Source: Reichenbachiella agariperforans
GTDB lineage: Bacteria > Bacteroidota > Bacteroidia > Cytophagales > Cyclobacteriaceae
DNA length: 64,000 nucleotides
Assembly: GCF_900142205.1 (NCBI RefSeq)
Contig: NZ_FRAA01000001.1
Span: forward strand, 526,803-590,802
Reading direction: 5' to 3'
This document shows, in pieces, positions 63,782 to 64,000 of this stretch (position 1 is the stretch's first letter; every line of letters starts with the position of its first letter). Both the position numbers and the translations under genes were made by a program. The notes beneath the pieces were generated by a model. It did not search any database and was not told the origin of the DNA. It worked only from the letters and a program-made list of their open reading frames with translations.

Positions 63782-64000
63782 CTACTCTTCTTGAAAGTGA
63801 TGCCGTTGAAAAATGTTTTCAGGTGTGATTTTGACAGAGTAATTTCCACGTTTATTGCTAACATCTACCTCCATGTCATTAAAGCCGAATACATAAATAT
63901 TGAACTCTACATTAAGGTCCACTACATGGGTAAAGGCCTTTTTTAACAAGCCCCAGTGGCTTCTCACTTGATCGCGTTCATCTGAGTCGAGTTTAGATAC
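63782..64000 (-). CDS. C-terminal part of an unidentified protein, cut by the window edge
   Basis: The frame is open from the right edge for 72 codons to a TAG at 63782-63784, ending RHHFQEE. An in-frame GTG at 63967 is not the start, because coding continues upstream to the edge (VSKLDSDERD). The part seen is soluble, with a basic helix (WGLLKKAFTHVVDLNVEF) and a beta-rich stretch. It is convergent with the LacI-family gene. No family recognised. Confidence 0.6.
   Translation of the reverse strand, partial: VSKLDSDERDQVRSHWGLLKKAFTHVVDLNVEFNIYVFGFNDMEVDVSNKRGNYSVKITPENIFQRHHFQEE

Noticed and set aside
1-64000. tRNA, rRNA, CRISPR array, transposase or prophage genes
   Set aside because: None was seen on either strand; the tandem repeats found (14 bp at 46644 and the hairpin units near 163-632) do not have CRISPR repeat-spacer form.

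Overview
The window looks like a chromosomal segment of a free-living, probably marine, gliding-type Bacteroidota, most likely order Cytophagales. The evidence is two SusC/SusD pairs, C-terminal type IX secretion (T9SS) sorting domains on two glycanases, many Bacteroidota-type lipoproteins, a membrane-tethered LuxR regulator with a Y_Y_Y domain, DUF2911, DUF6768 and DUF3817 proteins, and promoters of the form TTG-N20-TAnnTTTG in place of sigma70 boxes. Genus is not assigned. No tRNA, rRNA, CRISPR array or insertion sequence was seen.

Layout. 1-940: a cut gene at the edge, then a gene-free stretch with four tandem terminator-like hairpins on the minus strand, three of them preceded by the same motif; this may be a small-RNA array. 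938-8867: an outer-membrane protein and an S41 peptidase lipoprotein, a DNA glycosylase, a DUF2911 protein, an ARMT1-type phosphatase, a GIY-YIG gene broken by a TGA, and a cysE-cysM-ygiD run (cysteine synthesis plus a LigB-type dioxygenase). 9145-20783: signalling genes, including a two-propeller/Y_Y_Y sensor joined to a chemoreceptor domain, a LytTR response regulator, a hybrid histidine kinase and a membrane-tethered LuxR sensor-regulator.

20994-35826 is a beta-1,3-glucan (laminarin-like) utilisation locus: GH5-CBM6-CBM6-T9SS, an esterase, SusC, SusD, a PKD-type glycan-binding lipoprotein, GH16, GH3 and GH128-CBM6-T9SS. The LuxR sensor-regulator is divergent from its first gene and is the likely local regulator. 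35844-46492 is mostly housekeeping: EEP-family protein, CaCA exchanger, DUF3817, S4 protein, TauE/SafE transporter, FolK, SppA, BioB, and an ECF sigma factor with a DUF6768 membrane protein, plus one AT-rich orphan barrel-like gene.

46696-63672 is a glucuronoxylan utilisation locus: a GH10 xylanase with a short-chain dehydrogenase of probable mannonate/fructuronate type, then on the same strand SusC, SusD, GH115 alpha-glucuronidase and GH8 exo-oligoxylanase, with a divergent LacI-family regulator. Near-identical 16-bp palindromes overlap the -33 box of both minus-strand promoters (SusC and the dehydrogenase) with the same 20-nt spacing, which predicts one LacI regulon. The SusC operon runs without a gap into a NodU-type carbamoyltransferase, a 49-codon DUF5989 protein and an SxtJ-like membrane protein, facing an SGNH-hydrolase/TPR gene. 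This carbamoyltransferase cassette of unknown substrate at the end of a xylan locus is one of the more interesting features. The window ends in a cut gene on the minus strand.
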